64,000 nt of DNA from positions 186,001-250,000 of the forward strand of contig NZ_JACEOG010000001.1 in assembly GCF_013868155.1 (NCBI RefSeq), written 5' to 3'. The notes beneath the pieces are model-generated. The model worked only from the letters and a program-made list of their open reading frames with translations, did no database searches and was not told the DNA's origin. This DNA is from Aeromicrobium phoceense (GTDB lineage: Bacteria; Actinomycetota; Actinomycetes; Propionibacteriales; Nocardioidaceae). The stretch's first letter is position 1. Every line of letters starts with the position of its first letter. The position numbers and the translations under genes are program-made. Below, piece by piece: positions 17,673 to 27,487 of the stretch.

Positions 17673-19225
17673 CTGACACCCGTCCCATCACGCGCGCCCT
17701 CGTCTCGGTCTACGACAAGACCGGGCTGGCCGAGCTGGCCACCGCCCTGCACGCCGCGGGCGTCTCGATCGTGTCCACGGGGTCCACCGCGAAGACCATC
17801 GAGGCCGCAGGCGTCCCCGTGACCCCGGTCGAGGAGCTCACCGGCTTCCCCGAGTGCCTCGACGGCCGGGTCAAGACCCTGCACCCGCGCGTCCACGCCG
17901 GGATCCTCGCCGACCTGCGCCTGCCCGACCACGAGCGCCAGCTGCGCGAGCTCGAGATCGAGCCCTTCGACCTCGTCGTGGTGAACCTCTACCCGTTCCG
18001 CGAGACCGTCGCCTCGGGTGCGACGCCCGACGAGGTCGTCGAGCAGATCGACATCGGCGGTCCGTCCATGGTCCGCGCCGCGGCGAAGAACCACCCCTCC
18101 GTCGCGGTGGTCGTCTCCCCCGCCGCCTACGGCGAGGTCACCGACGCGGTCTCCGCGGGCGGCTTCACCCTGGACCAGCGCAAGCGCCTCGCGGCGCAGG
18201 CGTTCGCGCACACGGCGGCCTACGACGTCGCCGTCGCCTCGTGGTTCTCCTCGTCCTACGCACCCGCCGACGACGAGCAGTTCCCGGCGTTCCTCGGCGC
18301 CACGTGGGAGCGCTCGGCGGTGCTGCGCTACGGCGAGAACCCCCACCAGCCGGCCGCGCTCTACACCGGCGACCAGCCCGGCCTCGCCGGTGCCGAGCAG
18401 CTGCACGGCAAGGAGATGTCGTTCAACAACTACCTCGACACCGACGCCGCGCGCCGCGCCGCCTTCACGCACGACAAGCCCGCCGTGGCGATCATCAAGC
18501 ACGCCAACCCCTGCGGCATCGCCGTGGGTACCGACGTCGCCCAGGCCCACGCCCGCGCGCACGCCTGCGACCCGGTCTCCGCGTTCGGCGGCGTGATCGC
18601 CGCCAACCGTCCGGTCACGGTCGCGATGGCCCAGCAGGTGGCCGAGGTGTTCACCGAGGTCATCGTCGCCCCCGACTACGAGGACGGCGCCGTCGAGGTG
18701 CTGCAGGGCAAGAAGAACATTCGCATCCTGCGCTGCCCGGCTCCCACCCACGAGATCCCGGTCGAGTTCCGGCCCGTCAGCGGCGGCCTGCTCCTGCAGG
18801 AGCGCGACCGCGTCGACGCCCAGGGCGACGACCCGACGACGTGGACCCTCGCCGCGGGCGAGCCGGCCGACGCCGACACCTTCGCCGACCTCGTCTTCGC
18901 GTGGCGCGCGTGCAAGGCCGTGAAGTCCAACGCGATCCTGTTGGCCAAGGACGGGGCCTCGGTGGGCGTCGGCATGGGCCAGGTCAACCGGGTCGACTCG
19001 TGCCGCCTCGCGGTGGAGCGGGCCGGCGAGGAGCGGGCGCGGGGCGCGGTCGCCGCGTCGGACGCCTTCTTCCCGTTCTCCGACGGACCTCAGATCCTCA
19101 TCGACGCGGGTGTTCGCGCGATCGTGCAGCCGGGCGGTTCGGTGCGTGACGCCGAGACCGTGGCCGCGGCCGCGGCCGCCGGCGTCACGATGTACGTCAC
19201 GGGGACGCGTCACTTCTTCCACTGA
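17669..19225 (+). CDS. purH: Bifunctional AICAR formyltransferase / IMP cyclohydrolase
   Basis: A 518-residue enzyme doing the last two steps of IMP synthesis. The N-terminal MGS-like cyclohydrolase domain ([25 protein letters not shown] block, NLYPF) occupies ~1-200. The AICARFT domain follows with [26 protein letters not shown] and the terminal TGTRHFFH. The ATG at 17669 overlaps the purN stop. Its 3' end overlaps the convergent TetR gene by 29 nt. Confidence 0.97.
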   Translation: MTDTRPITRALVSVYDKTGLAELATALHAAGVSIVSTGSTAKTIEAAGVPVTPVEELTGFPECLDGRVKTLHPRVHAGILADLRLPDHERQLRELEIEPFDLVVVNLYPFRETVASGATPDEVVEQIDIGGPSMVRAAAKNHPSVAVVVSPAAYGEVTDAVSAGGFTLDQRKRLAAQAFAHTAAYDVAVASWFSSSYAPADDEQFPAFLGATWERSAVLRYGENPHQPAALYTGDQPGLAGAEQLHGKEMSFNNYLDTDAARRAAFTHDKPAVAIIKHANPCGIAVGTDVAQAHARAHACDPVSAFGGVIAANRPVTVAMAQQVAEVFTEVIVAPDYEDGAVEVLQGKKNIRILRCPAPTHEIPVEFRPVSGGLLLQERDRVDAQGDDPTTWTLAAGEPADADTFADLVFAWRACKAVKSNAILLAKDGASVGVGMGQVNRVDSCRLAVERAGEERARGAVAASDAFFPFSDGPQILIDAGVRAIVQPGGSVRDAETVAAAAAAGVTMYVTGTRHFFH

Positions 19226-19877
19226 GGCCGCGGTCGCGCAGGTCCTGCAGCATCTGCGTGCCGGTCTCGTCCTCGACGAGGTGGCCGATGATGAGGTTGC
19301 GCAGCGCCCGGACGACCTTGGCGGGCTCCTCGGTCTCGGGATTGACGCCGGCCGACCGGCGCAGTGCGATCCCGGCGATGAGGGCGACCATGTCCTCGGC
19401 CAGACCCTCGGCATCGGCGATCCCGGCCTTGTGGAGGAAGTCCTCGAGCAGGTGCTGCCCGGTGGTCAACGCCCTCACGGCCGCCTCGCGCAGCTGGGGG
19501 TCGCGAGCGGCACCCAGGATGACCGCGAGCTCGCGGGTGGAGTTCGCGGGCGTGCGCTTGGCCAGGACGGTGGAGGCGAACTCCACCGACGTGTCGCGGG
19601 TGATGAGGGACATCAGCCCGGCGACGTCGAGGTCGGCGAGCTTTCCGACCGTCTCCAGCCAGCGCTCGATGTGGTGGTTCAAGGCCTCGCGCAGCAGGTC
19701 GTCGATCGTGGCGAAGTAGTAGGTCGTGGTGGCTGCCGGCAGCCCGGCCGCCGCGGCCACCGCCCGATGCGTGACAGCGCGTGAACCGCCCTCCACGAAG
19801 AGGTCGACCGCGGCCTCCAGCAGGGCCTCTCGACGCTGCCGACTCCGCTCCTGCGACAGTTGGGCCCTGGGTGCCAT
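19197..19877 (-). CDS. TetR-family transcriptional regulator
   Basis: A 226-residue repressor-type protein. The N-terminal helix-turn-helix ([39 protein letters not shown]) is typical of TetR; the ligand domain is helical. The signature [13 protein letters not shown] places it with RutR/YbiH-like regulators whose ligands vary. It lies 49 nt downstream of a hypothetical membrane protein gene on the same strand, which is a candidate partner. No clear palindromic operator is seen at its start. Confidence 0.9.
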   Translation of the reverse strand: MAPRAQLSQERSRQRREALLEAAVDLFVEGGSRAVTHRAVAAAAGLPAATTTYYFATIDDLLREALNHHIERWLETVGKLADLDVAGLMSLITRDTSVEFASTVLAKRTPANSTRELAVILGAARDPQLREAAVRALTTGQHLLEDFLHKAGIADAEGLAEDMVALIAGIALRRSAGVNPETEEPAKVVRALRNLIIGHLVEDETGTQMLQDLRDRGLSGRSDASP

Positions 19878-19926
19878 TCACGCAGTCTAGGGCCGATGTG
19901 ACGGCCAGGATGGCCGACTCGGGCAG

Positions 19927-20538
19927 TCAGGCCCACCAGGTGTCGGCGTCGAGCAGCCAGTGGTGCCGCATCGACAGGGCGCGCTCGACGATCGCGGCGA
20001 CCGCGAGCGTGAGCACCGTCGCTCCCGTCCCGCCGAGCTCGACCGGCGAGTCGAAGCTCCAGCCCAGCCACTCGGCCACCTCGGCCCCGTGCGTGACGGT
20101 GTCCAGCAGGCTCATCGCGGCGACCACGAGCCCCACGACCAGGACCACCACGGCCGCCCGGGCCATGAGCGCGCTCAGCACGGGTCGTCGCTGGGCGAGG
20201 CGCTGCCGCCAGGCCTCGGCCATCTTCGGGTGCGGGCTCAGCGGCAGCTCGGCGCCGGTCGCGAGCACGAGGTGCGCGCGCTTCACCCCGTAGAACGTGG
20301 TGGCGAACTCGATGCGGCCGCCGGGCACGGGGAACGCCGCCGGCGCCTTCGCCACGGCCGTCCGGCGGCCGTCGGCATAGAGCGAGACCTTGTCGTCCCA
20401 GTCGAAGAAGTCGTAGTCGACGGCGTACGTGTGACCGGCGTGGGTGAGACCCAGCAGGCTGCGGTTCACGACCTGGAGCCGCGAGTACGGCGGCAGCGCC
20501 CGGTCGTCCCCCGGCTCGTTCGCGCGCTTGCGTCCCAT
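19927..20538 (-). CDS. Hypothetical membrane protein with two C-terminal helices
   Basis: A 203-residue protein of no family I recognise. The first ~120 residues are soluble and rich in aromatic and charged residues ([35 protein letters not shown]). A basic segment leads into a hydrophobic helix (~126-147) and a second (~172-187), and the end is [12 protein letters not shown]. It is divergent from folD with a 100-nt gap and upstream of the TetR gene on the same strand. Confidence 0.7.
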   Translation of the reverse strand: MGRKRANEPGDDRALPPYSRLQVVNRSLLGLTHAGHTYAVDYDFFDWDDKVSLYADGRRTAVAKAPAAFPVPGGRIEFATTFYGVKRAHLVLATGAELPLSPHPKMAEAWRQRLAQRRPVLSALMARAAVVVLVVGLVVAAMSLLDTVTHGAEVAEWLGWSFDSPVELGGTGATVLTLAVAAIVERALSMRHHWLLDADTWWA

Positions 20539-20638
20539 GTCGGCGTCCCCCTCACGTCGGCGTCACCCCAGTATGTCCGGCACCGCTCCCGCACAGGGGG
20601 CGCCCGTCGCGACGGCGGCGCATGAAAGACTCGGGTCC

Positions 20639-21502
20639 GTGACCGCCCAGACCCTCGACGGCAAGGCCGTCGCCGCCACCATCAAGTCCGAGCTCCGCGA
20701 GCGGGTCGACGCGCTGCGTGCGCGCGGCATCACCCCCGGGCTCGGGACGATCCTCGTCGGCGACGACCCGGCCAGCCGCTGGTACGTCGGCGCCAAGCAC
20801 AAGGACTGCGCCGAGATCGGGATCGAGTCGATCCGCATCGACCTGCCCGCCGACGCCAGCCAGGCCGAGGTCGAGGCGGCCGTCGACCAGCTCAACGACG
20901 ACCCGGCCTGCACCCTCTACATCGTGCAGCTGCCCCTGCCGAAGGGCCTCGACGAGAACGCCGTCATCGGCCGCATCGACCCCGCGAAGGATGCCGACGG
21001 CCTGCACCCGACCAACCTCGGCTGGCTCGTGCTCGGCAAGCCCGCGCCGCTGCCCTGCACGCCGCGCGGCATCCTCGAGCTGCTGCGCCGTCACGACGTC
21101 GAGATCGCCGGCCGGCACGCAGTCGTCGTCGGCCGCGGCATCACCGTGGGCCGGCCGATGGGCCTGCTGCTGACCCGTCGCAGCGAGAACGCCACCGTCA
21201 CGCTGTGCCACACCGGCACGCAGGACCTGGCCGCGGAGGTGCGCCGCGCCGACATCGTCATCGCCGCCGCCGGCGTGCCGGGCATCATCACCGGCGACAT
21301 GGTCAAGCCGGGCGCCGCCCTGCTGGACGTCGGCGTCAGCCGCGACGAGGCCGGCAAGATCGTGGGCGACCTCGCCCCGGACGTGTGGGAGACCGCCGGC
21401 TGGGTCACGCCCAACCCCGGCGGCGTCGGACCGATGACCCGCGCGATGCTGCTCAGCAACGTGGTCGACTTCAGCGAGGCCGTCGCCGAGGACGCGGGGT
21501 GA
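20639..21502 (+). CDS. folD: Methylenetetrahydrofolate dehydrogenase / cyclohydrolase
   Basis: A 287-residue bifunctional enzyme interconverting 5,10-methylene-THF and 10-formyl-THF, the cofactor used by PurN and PurH nearby. It shows the substrate-site Lys in [39 protein letters not shown], and the NADP-binding loop [11 protein letters not shown]. Family members usually read GRSxxVGxP at that loop; GRGITVGRP is also seen in actinobacteria. GTG at 20639 places the protein start directly at [11 protein letters not shown]. The stop overlaps the next GTG. Confidence 0.95.
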   Translation: MTAQTLDGKAVAATIKSELRERVDALRARGITPGLGTILVGDDPASRWYVGAKHKDCAEIGIESIRIDLPADASQAEVEAAVDQLNDDPACTLYIVQLPLPKGLDENAVIGRIDPAKDADGLHPTNLGWLVLGKPAPLPCTPRGILELLRRHDVEIAGRHAVVVGRGITVGRPMGLLLTRRSENATVTLCHTGTQDLAAEVRRADIVIAAAGVPGIITGDMVKPGAALLDVGVSRDEAGKIVGDLAPDVWETAGWVTPNPGGVGPMTRAMLLSNVVDFSEAVAEDAG

Positions 21503-21765
21503 AGCTCCCCCGCAGCTACGGGTCGCGGATCTACCTGCTGCACCTCGTGGCGGTGGCCGTGGGCCTGGGCCTCATCGCGGTGGGTCCGTGGCGCCTCGGC
21601 GTCGTGGTGATCGGCGTCTCGTTCTTGGTCGCGGCGGCCTTCCGGATGGTGGTGCCGCTCGACCACACCGGCATGCTGCGCGTCCGCGGCAAGCTGTTCG
21701 ACGTGCTGTGGATGGGCTTCCTCGGCACCTCGCTCGTGCTGCTGGCGCTCATCGTCCCCAGCTGA
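21499..21765 (+). CDS. DUF3017 family small membrane protein
   Basis: An 88-residue protein with three hydrophobic helices (about 12-28, 31-48, 69-86) and the sequence [22 protein letters not shown] typical of DUF3017, which usually follows folD in actinobacteria. The GTG overlaps the folD stop by GTGA, indicating translational coupling. Function unknown. Confidence 0.85.
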   Translation: MKLPRSYGSRIYLLHLVAVAVGLGLIAVGPWRLGVVVIGVSFLVAAAFRMVVPLDHTGMLRVRGKLFDVLWMGFLGTSLVLLALIVPS

Positions 21766-21784
21766 TCGAGCGCCGAACGACGAA

Positions 21785-21813
21785 GCAGGGCCGCCCCGGT
21801 GGGGCGGCCCTGC
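21785..21813. terminator. GC stem-loop between the DUF3017 gene and mdh
   Basis: Arms 21785-21797 and 21801-21813 form a perfect 13-bp stem with a 3-nt loop, placed between two convergent genes, so it likely terminates both. Confidence 0.85.
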
Positions 21814-21830
21814 TGTCGTGGTGCGGTGGA

Positions 21831-22820
21831 TCAGATGAGGCCCAGCTGCGTGACGGCGTCGCGCTCCTCGGCGAGCTCGGCCACGCTGGCGTCGATGCGC
21901 GCCCGGCTGAACTCGTCGATCTCCAGGCCCTGGACGATCTCCCAGTCACCGTTGTTCGTGGTGACCGGGAACGAGCTGATGAGGCCCTCGGGCACGCCGT
22001 AGGAGCCGTCGGAGGCCACGGCCATCGAGACCCAGTCGTTCTCGGCCGAGCCGCGCAGCCAGTCGCGGGCCGCGTCGATCGTGGCCGAGGCGGCCGAGGC
22101 AGCGCTGGACGCGCCGCGGGCCTCGATGATGGCCGCGCCGCGCTTGGCGACGGTGGGGATGAAGTCGTTCTCGATCCAGCCCTGGTCGCCCACGACCTCG
22201 GCGGCGTTCCGGCCGGCGATCTCGGCGTGGAAGATGTCGGGGTACTGGGTGGCCGAGTGGTTGCCCCAGATCGTCATCTTGCTGATGTCCGCGACCTTGG
22301 CGCCGGTCTTCGCGGCCAGCTGGCTGATCGCGCGGTTGTGGTCGAGGCGGGTCAGCGCGGTGAAGCGCTCGGCCGGGATGTTCGGCGCGTTCTTCATCGC
22401 GATGAGCGCGTTGGTGTTCGCCGGGTTGCCGGTGACGCCGATGCGCACGTCGTCGGCGGCGACCTCGTTGAGGGCCTTGCCCTGCGCGGTGAAGATCGCG
22501 CCGTTGGCCTCGAGCAGGTCGCCACGCTCCATGCCCTTGGTGCGCGGGCGCGCACCGACGAGCAGGGCGAGATTGACGCCGTCGAAGATGTGGTTCGGGT
22601 CGTCACCGATCTCGACCGAGTCCAGCGTGGGGAACGCGCAGTCGTCGAGCTCCATCACGACACCCTCGAGCGCCTTGAGCGCCGGGGTGATCTCGAGGAG
22701 TCGGAGCTGAATCGGGGTGTCCGGGCCGAGCAGCGAGCCGCTCGCGAGACGGAAGAGAAGGCTGTAGCCGATCTGGCCGGCGGCGCCGGTGACGGCCACC
22801 TTGACAGGAGAGGTGCTCAC
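21831..22820 (-). CDS. mdh: Malate dehydrogenase
   Basis: A 329-residue NAD-dependent enzyme of the cytosolic-type MDH group common in actinobacteria. It shows the NAD loop [17 protein letters not shown], the substrate arginines ([15 protein letters not shown]), the Asp of LTRLDHNRA and the catalytic His of [15 protein letters not shown] at 22820 gives the family N-terminus [14 protein letters not shown], with AGGAG upstream. It oxidises malate to oxaloacetate in the TCA cycle. It is downstream of a hypothetical gene and the ECF42 cluster on the same strand, with a 73-nt gap. Confidence 0.96.
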   Translation of the reverse strand: MSTSPVKVAVTGAAGQIGYSLLFRLASGSLLGPDTPIQLRLLEITPALKALEGVVMELDDCAFPTLDSVEIGDDPNHIFDGVNLALLVGARPRTKGMERGDLLEANGAIFTAQGKALNEVAADDVRIGVTGNPANTNALIAMKNAPNIPAERFTALTRLDHNRAISQLAAKTGAKVADISKMTIWGNHSATQYPDIFHAEIAGRNAAEVVGDQGWIENDFIPTVAKRGAAIIEARGASSAASAASATIDAARDWLRGSAENDWVSMAVASDGSYGVPEGLISSFPVTTNNGDWEIVQGLEIDEFSRARIDASVAELAEERDAVTQLGLI

Positions 22821-22893
22821 GTCGATGTGCTCCTTGTGTGGGGTGTCTGCCTCGAAACTAGCGCAGGACGATTCCGGCCCCATCACCGCCCGG

Positions 22894-23541
22894 TCAGAGG
22901 TCGTCGATCTCGTTGTCGAGCGAGATCCAGTCCTTGGAGTCCTGCACGCGCGTCTGTCCGCCCTGCGTCACGTGCAGCGAGCCGTCGACCGCGTGCAGCT
23001 CGTAGCGGGTGCCGTCACCCTCGGCCACGTAGACGTCGTTGCGCCAGTCGTAGCTGCCGGACAGGTCGAGCGTGTCGCCGCCGTCGGGACGGATCACGAC
23101 ACGGAACCGGTCGCCGACGGCGTCCTTGCCGCACACGGAGGTCTTGGCGCCCGACGTGGTCGACTTGTAGAGGATCACGGGGTAGTCGCCGCCGCAGGCC
23201 AGGGACAGACCGTCGGTCGCCTGCTGCTCCTTGCTGACCGGGGTCTGGCCGCAGTCGGGCAGCAGGCTGTCGCCCTGGGTGCCGTCGGCGTTGAACCGGG
23301 TGTTGTCGTCCTCGCACTCGCCCGCGGTGGGTGCCGTGGTCGGCTCGGTGGTGGGAGCCGGAGCCGGGGCCTCGCGGCTGGGATCGACCGACAGGACGGG
23401 CGCGGTGGGCGTGGGCGTGGTGGCCGGACCCTTCGCCTCGTCGTCGGAGCCGCCGGAGGACAGCAGCGACCACCCGAACGCGCCGAGGGTGGCCACGACG
23501 GCCAGCACCAGCAGGACAGGACGTGCACCTCGCCAACTCAT
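22894..23541 (-). CDS. Membrane-anchored hypothetical protein following the ECF42 gene
   Basis: A 215-residue protein with an N-terminal helix (~7-27), a Pro/Thr/Ala/Glu-rich linker (~30-72) and an extracytoplasmic domain with four cysteines (GECEDD, LPDCGQ, LACGGD, SVCGKD). I recognise no family. Its ATG lies 9 nt downstream of the ECF42 sigma stop, so it is probably in the same transcript. The Cys pattern suggests two disulfides. Confidence 0.75.
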   Translation of the reverse strand: MSWRGARPVLLVLAVVATLGAFGWSLLSSGGSDDEAKGPATTPTPTAPVLSVDPSREAPAPAPTTEPTTAPTAGECEDDNTRFNADGTQGDSLLPDCGQTPVSKEQQATDGLSLACGGDYPVILYKSTTSGAKTSVCGKDAVGDRFRVVIRPDGGDTLDLSGSYDWRNDVYVAEGDGTRYELHAVDGSLHVTQGGQTRVQDSKDWISLDNEIDDL

Positions 23542-23550
23542 CGGTCCAGC

Positions 23551-24801
23551 CTAACTGCTGGTCCCCTGCGCCTCGGCCCGCGCCCGCAGCAGCGCGCGCT
23601 CGCGGTCGTTCGAGGCGAGACCGGCCGCGCGGCGGAACTCGGTCGCCGCCTCGTCGTGACGCCCGAGCTGCTCCAGCAGGTCGCCCCGCACGCTGGGCAG
23701 CAGGTGGTACCGCGCCAGAGCGGGAGCCGTCATGAGGTCGTCGACCACCGCGAGCCCGGCCTCGGGGCCTCGCGCCCGGGCCAGCGCGACCGCGCGGTTC
23801 AGCTCCACGACGAGGGAGCCCGTCGCCCGCGCCAGCCGGGCGTAGAGCCCCGCGATCCGCTCCCAGTCGGTGGTCTCGACCGACGCGGCGCGGGCGTGCT
23901 CCGCCGCGATCGCCGCCTGGAGGACGTACGGGCCGTCGCCGCCGAGCCGTACCGCGACGTCGAGCGCCGCCATCCCTCGGGAGATCGCGTCGGCGTCCCA
24001 GCGCGACCGGTCCTGGTCGGCCAGCAGCACCGGCTCGCCGTTCGGGCCGACGCGTGCCGCGAGCCGTGACGACTGCAGCTCCAGCAGCGCCAGCAGCGCG
24101 TGCGCCTCGGGCTCGGACGGCGTGACGGACGCCAGGATCGCCGCGAGCCGGACCGCCTCCCGGCACAGGTCGGGACGCGTCCAGTCCTCGCCCTCGGTGG
24201 CGGTGTGGCCCTCGTTGAAGACCAGGTACACGGCGGCCATCACCGAGTCGAGCCGCTCGGCGCGCTCCTGGCCCACCGGCTCCTCCATCGGGGCACGCGC
24301 TTCGGCGAGGGTGCGCTTGGCCCGCGAGATGCGCGAGGCGACGGTGGACTCCGACGACAGGTAGGCGCGCGCGATCTCGCGGGTGCTGAGACCGGCGACG
24401 AGCCTCAGGGTCAGCACCGTGCGGCTCTCGGGCGTGAGTGCCGGGTGGCAGCAGGTGAACATGAGCCGCAGGACGTCGTCGCGCACGTGCTCGTCGGCCA
24501 GCGCCTGGTCGAACTCCGCCTCGTACGCCTCGCGAGTGCCGGCGCCGACCTCGGCGTAGGCACGGAGCTGACGCTCCCCCGCCCGGAACTGGTCGATCGC
24601 CCGGCGCTTGGCCGTGCTCATCAGCCACGCCGCCGGGTTGTCCGGGACCCCCGTGCGGGGCCAGGACTCCAGCGCCTGCGCCAGGGCCTCCTGCGCCAGG
24701 TCCTCGGCCCGGTCGACGCTGCGGGTGATGCGCAGCAACGCGCCGAGCAGGCGTGACGACTCCTGCCGCCACACCTGCTCGATCACACGTGCCTCGTCCA
24801 T
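23551..24801 (-). CDS. ECF42-type sigma factor with long C-terminal extension
   Basis: A 416-residue sigma factor, about twice a normal ECF. Region 2 (ALLRITRSVDRAEDLAQEALAQALESW, AAWLMSTAKRRAIDQFR) and region 4 (LTLRLVAGLSTREIARAYLSSESTVASRISRAKRTL) are intact. A ~200-residue helical, TPR-like extension follows (YLVFNEGHTATEG ... LNRAVALARA ... RRAAGLASNDRERALLRARA), as in ECF42/DUF6596 proteins. These lack an anti-sigma factor, and the extension is needed for activity in Streptomyces. It follows the DGPF gene by 4 nt. A candidate cognate promoter lies upstream of the cluster. Confidence 0.93.
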   Translation of the reverse strand: MDEARVIEQVWRQESSRLLGALLRITRSVDRAEDLAQEALAQALESWPRTGVPDNPAAWLMSTAKRRAIDQFRAGERQLRAYAEVGAGTREAYEAEFDQALADEHVRDDVLRLMFTCCHPALTPESRTVLTLRLVAGLSTREIARAYLSSESTVASRISRAKRTLAEARAPMEEPVGQERAERLDSVMAAVYLVFNEGHTATEGEDWTRPDLCREAVRLAAILASVTPSEPEAHALLALLELQSSRLAARVGPNGEPVLLADQDRSRWDADAISRGMAALDVAVRLGGDGPYVLQAAIAAEHARAASVETTDWERIAGLYARLARATGSLVVELNRAVALARARGPEAGLAVVDDLMTAPALARYHLLPSVRGDLLEQLGRHDEAATEFRRAAGLASNDRERALLRARAEAQGTSS

Positions 24802-24805
24802 GGCG

Positions 24806-25174
24806 TCAGGCCGGGGGCGCCTCGAAGATCGTGCGCACCTCGACCCAGCCCTCCCAGCCCGGCCAGGCATCGAGGTGGACCTGCAGGAAGCCCTGGGCCC
24901 GCTCGACAGCCGTGTCGAGGTCGGGCAGCTCGTAGACGGCGTAGCCGCCGACGAGCTCCTTCACCTCCACGTAGGGGCCGTCCGTCGTGGTGACCGAGCC
25001 GCCACTGAGGGTGACGATCGCTCCGTGCGTCTCGATCGGGGCCAGGCCGCCGGCCTGGACGAACGTGCCCTCGGCCGTGGCCTTGGCCTGCAGGGCGCCG
25101 ATGGCGGCGAACAGCTCCATCGGCGGCTGGTCGGTCGGGCGGTGGGTCTCGTGGACCATGGTCATGAACTTCAT
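24806..25174 (-). CDS. DGPF / YCII-related domain protein
   Basis: A 122-residue protein with the signature TTDGPYVEVKELVGGYAVYEL, the form of the DGPF motif always paired with ECF42 sigma factors. The start MKFMTMVHET follows AAGGAG. The adjacent sigma gene starts 4 nt after its stop. DGPF proteins are dimeric alpha/beta-barrel folds of unknown chemistry and are the usual targets of ECF42. The longer frame upstream is out of context and was not used. Confidence 0.93.
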   Translation of the reverse strand: MKFMTMVHETHRPTDQPPMELFAAIGALQAKATAEGTFVQAGGLAPIETHGAIVTLSGGSVTTTDGPYVEVKELVGGYAVYELPDLDTAVERAQGFLQVHLDAWPGWEGWVEVRTIFEAPPA

Positions 25175-25230
25175 GGGGTGCTCCTTGTTTCGGGTGTGAT
25201 CGTTCCGGATGAGGTGGGGTCGGGCAAGGG

Positions 25231-25650
25231 TCAGGCGCCCAGCAGGGCGCGCAGGCGGGCGTCCCGCGGCCAGGCGCCCGCCCACACGAGGACGGCGGCG
25301 AGGATCGCGAAGACCGTGTTGAGCGTGGGCTGCTCGGCGATGAGGTTCACCGCGACCGCGCCACCGAGGTACGCCGTGATGAGGACGACGGCCATCGCTC
25401 GGGTGGCCGGGATCAGGTAGCCGACGACGAGGGCGCCGAGGACGGCGCCGCAGATCACGATGACGTGATCGGGGATGCCCAGCTCGGCGCTCGCCTCGCG
25501 CACCTGCTCGACCTGGAGCAGGTGGGTGACGGCGTCGAAGCCGAGGAACGCCGTGACGAGTGCAGTCACGACCCAGCCGGCGCGCTGCGCCTGCGGGCCG
25601 AGCGCGGTGCCGGGGGTGGGGCCGGTGGCGGGTCGGGTCTGGGTGGTCAT
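25231..25650 (-). CDS. DoxX-like four-helix membrane protein of the ECF42 cluster
   Basis: A 139-residue protein with four predicted helices (about 25-45, 62-80, 85-105, 110-130), matching DoxX-like proteins (GWVVTALVTAFLGFDAVTHLLQ). Such genes often travel with ECF42/DGPF pairs. It is the first gene of the minus-strand cluster, 56 nt before the DGPF gene. Function unknown; an ECF42-like promoter lies ~44 nt upstream. Confidence 0.8.
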   Translation of the reverse strand: MTTQTRPATGPTPGTALGPQAQRAGWVVTALVTAFLGFDAVTHLLQVEQVREASAELGIPDHVIVICGAVLGALVVGYLIPATRAMAVVLITAYLGGAVAVNLIAEQPTLNTVFAILAAVLVWAGAWPRDARLRALLGA

Positions 25651-25693
25651 GTCGGTCTCCGTTCGCTGGGGTGAGGTGGTCTCTCACCCGTAC

Positions 25694-25720
25694 GTCGCGC
25701 GAACGGTGACGTTCTTGACA
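25694..25720 (-). promoter_or_regulatory. Candidate ECF42-dependent promoter
   Basis: Read on the minus strand, TGTCAA (25720-25715) is followed after 17 nt by CGAC (25697-25694). The ECF42 consensus I recall from published work is TGTCGA with CGA/TC in the -10 region, so this fits apart from one base. It would give a ~35-45 nt leader for the DoxX-like gene and implies autoregulation of the cluster. Confidence 0.45.
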
Positions 25721-25724
25721 TGGA

Positions 25725-25745
25725 CTCCGGAACTTTCTTCCGGAG
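25725..25745. terminator. Short inverted repeat after guaA
   Basis: CTCCGGAA (25725-25732) and TTCCGGAG (25738-25745) form an 8-bp stem with a 5-nt loop, 31 nt past the guaA stop and just upstream of the ECF42-type promoter. It could be a guaA terminator or an operator for the promoter; the sequence alone cannot decide. Confidence 0.4.
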
Positions 25746-25775
25746 GTTCGGATCAGGCGGGTGCGCCCGGCCCGG

Positions 25776-27362
25776 TCACTCCCACTCGATGGTTCCCGGC
25801 GGCTTGCTGGTGACGTCGAGGACGACGCGGTTGACCTCGTCGACCTCGTTCGTGATGCGGGTGGAGATCCGCTCGAGCAGCTCGTACGGCAGGCGGCTCC
25901 AGTCGGCGGTCATCGCGTCCTCGCTGGAGACGGGACGCAGCACGATCGGGTGGCCGTAGGTGCGGCCGTCGCCCTGGACGCCGACCGAGCGGACGTCGGC
26001 CAGCAGGACCACCGGGAACTGCCAGATCTCGGTGTCGAGACCCGCGGCCGTGGTCTCCTCGCGGACGATCGCGTCGGCCCGGCGCAGGATCTCGAGGCGC
26101 TCCTCGCTGACCGCGCCGACGATGCGGATCGCCAGGCCGGGGCCCGGGAACGGGTGGCGCGAGACGATCGCCTCGGGGATGCCTAGCTGGCGGCCGACCT
26201 GGCGCACCTCGTCCTTGAACAGCGTGCGCAGCGGCTCGATGAGCGAGAACTCCAGGTCCTCGGGCAGGCCGCCCACGTTGTGGTGGCTCTTGATGTTGGC
26301 CGCGCCCTCGCCGCCGCCGGACTCGACGACGTCGGGGTAGAGCGTGCCCTGCACCAGGAACTTGACCGGGGCGCCCGGAGTCGCGAGCACCTCGCGCTCG
26401 GCGGCCTCGAACGTGCGGATGAACTCGCGGCCGATGATCTTGCGCTTCTCCTCGGGGTCGGTGACGCCCTCGAGGAAGCCCAGGAACTGGTCCTTCGCGT
26501 CGACGACCTTCAGGTCGACGCCGGTCGCGGCGACGTAGTCCTGCCGGACCTGCTCGGCCTCGCCCTGGCGCAGCAGGCCGTGGTCGACGAAGACGGCGGT
26601 CAGCTGGTCGCCGATCGCCTTCTGCACGAGCGCGGTGGAGACGGCCGAGTCGACGCCGCCCGAGAGCGCCGAGATGACGCGCGCGTCGCCGACCTGCTGG
26701 CGGATGAGCTCGACCTGCTCCTCGACGATGTTCGCGCTGGTCCACGTGGGCGAGCACCCGGCGATGCCGAAGAGGAAGTGCTCGAGGATCTTCTGGCCGA
26801 ACTCGGAGTGCATGACCTCGGGGTGCCACTGCACGCCCGCGAGCCGGCGGTCGATGTTCTCGAACGCCGCCACCGTGGCGCGGTCGCTCCTGGCGCTGAG
26901 GGTGAAGCCCTCGGGCTCGCGCACGACCTCGTCGCCGTGGGACATCCAGCTGACGAGCGAGGTCGGCAGGCCGTCGAGCAGCGTGCCCGGCTCGAGCACC
27001 GAGACGTTCGTGCGGCCGTACTCGCGCTGGCCCGTGCGGGCGACCTGGCCACCGAGCGCCTGCGCCATCGCCATGAAGCCGTAGCAGATGCCGAAGACGG
27101 CGGTGCCCGAGTCGACCAGGCCGGCGGGCAGCTGCGGCGCACCCTCCTCGTACACCGACGACGGCCCGCCCGAGAGGATCACGGCCTTGGGGTTCTTGGC
27201 CAGGATCTCCTCGGACGTCGCGGTGTGCGGCATGATCTCGGAGAAGACCTTCGCCTCACGCACGCGCCGCGCGATCAACTGGGCGTACTGCGCGCCGAAG
27301 TCGACGACGATGACGGTGTCGTGGTTGGTCTCGGCTACGGATTCGGGGGTCTCGGGGGCCAC
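25776..27362 (-). CDS. guaA: GMP synthase (glutamine-hydrolysing)
   Basis: A 528-residue enzyme that aminates XMP to GMP. The class I glutaminase domain (~15-205) has nucleophile Cys93 (GICYG), His180 and Glu182 (VQWHPEV). The ATP-pyrophosphatase domain has the P-loop SGGVDS (234-239), and the C-terminal dimerisation domain ends in KPPGTIEWE. Length and order are normal. One oddity: residue 97, normally Gln in the CxGxQ elbow, is Met (codon at 27072-27074). An unusual hairpin region lies 50-125 nt upstream. Confidence 0.96.
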   Translation of the reverse strand: MAPETPESVAETNHDTVIVVDFGAQYAQLIARRVREAKVFSEIMPHTATSEEILAKNPKAVILSGGPSSVYEEGAPQLPAGLVDSGTAVFGICYGFMAMAQALGGQVARTGQREYGRTNVSVLEPGTLLDGLPTSLVSWMSHGDEVVREPEGFTLSARSDRATVAAFENIDRRLAGVQWHPEVMHSEFGQKILEHFLFGIAGCSPTWTSANIVEEQVELIRQQVGDARVISALSGGVDSAVSTALVQKAIGDQLTAVFVDHGLLRQGEAEQVRQDYVAATGVDLKVVDAKDQFLGFLEGVTDPEEKRKIIGREFIRTFEAAEREVLATPGAPVKFLVQGTLYPDVVESGGGEGAANIKSHHNVGGLPEDLEFSLIEPLRTLFKDEVRQVGRQLGIPEAIVSRHPFPGPGLAIRIVGAVSEERLEILRRADAIVREETTAAGLDTEIWQFPVVLLADVRSVGVQGDGRTYGHPIVLRPVSSEDAMTADWSRLPYELLERISTRITNEVDEVNRVVLDVTSKPPGTIEWE

Positions 27363-27412
27363 GGACCAATCCTAGGGCCGTCCGCCGACCCCGCCGCGAG
27401 CGGTGCGGGCAG

Positions 27413-27485
27413 CGCTGGGCGTGACGTTCGGGGGGTCGAACACGGCGTGTCGACCCCCGGAACGTCACTGCCAGCGTTCCGGGGG
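27413..27485. repeat. Overlapping inverted repeats between the CBS-protein operon and guaA
   Basis: Arms 27421-27439 and 27450-27468 pair at 18 of 19 positions around a 10-nt loop, with six more pairs outside (27413-27418 with 27471-27476) after a small internal loop. Separately, 27454-27463 pairs perfectly with 27476-27485 (10 bp, 12-nt loop). The middle arm therefore has two competing partners. All of it is in the 125-nt gap after the CBS-protein stop and before guaA, both on the minus strand. It could be a terminator, an attenuator or an intergenic repeat element. Confidence 0.65.
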
Positions 27486-27487
27486 AT

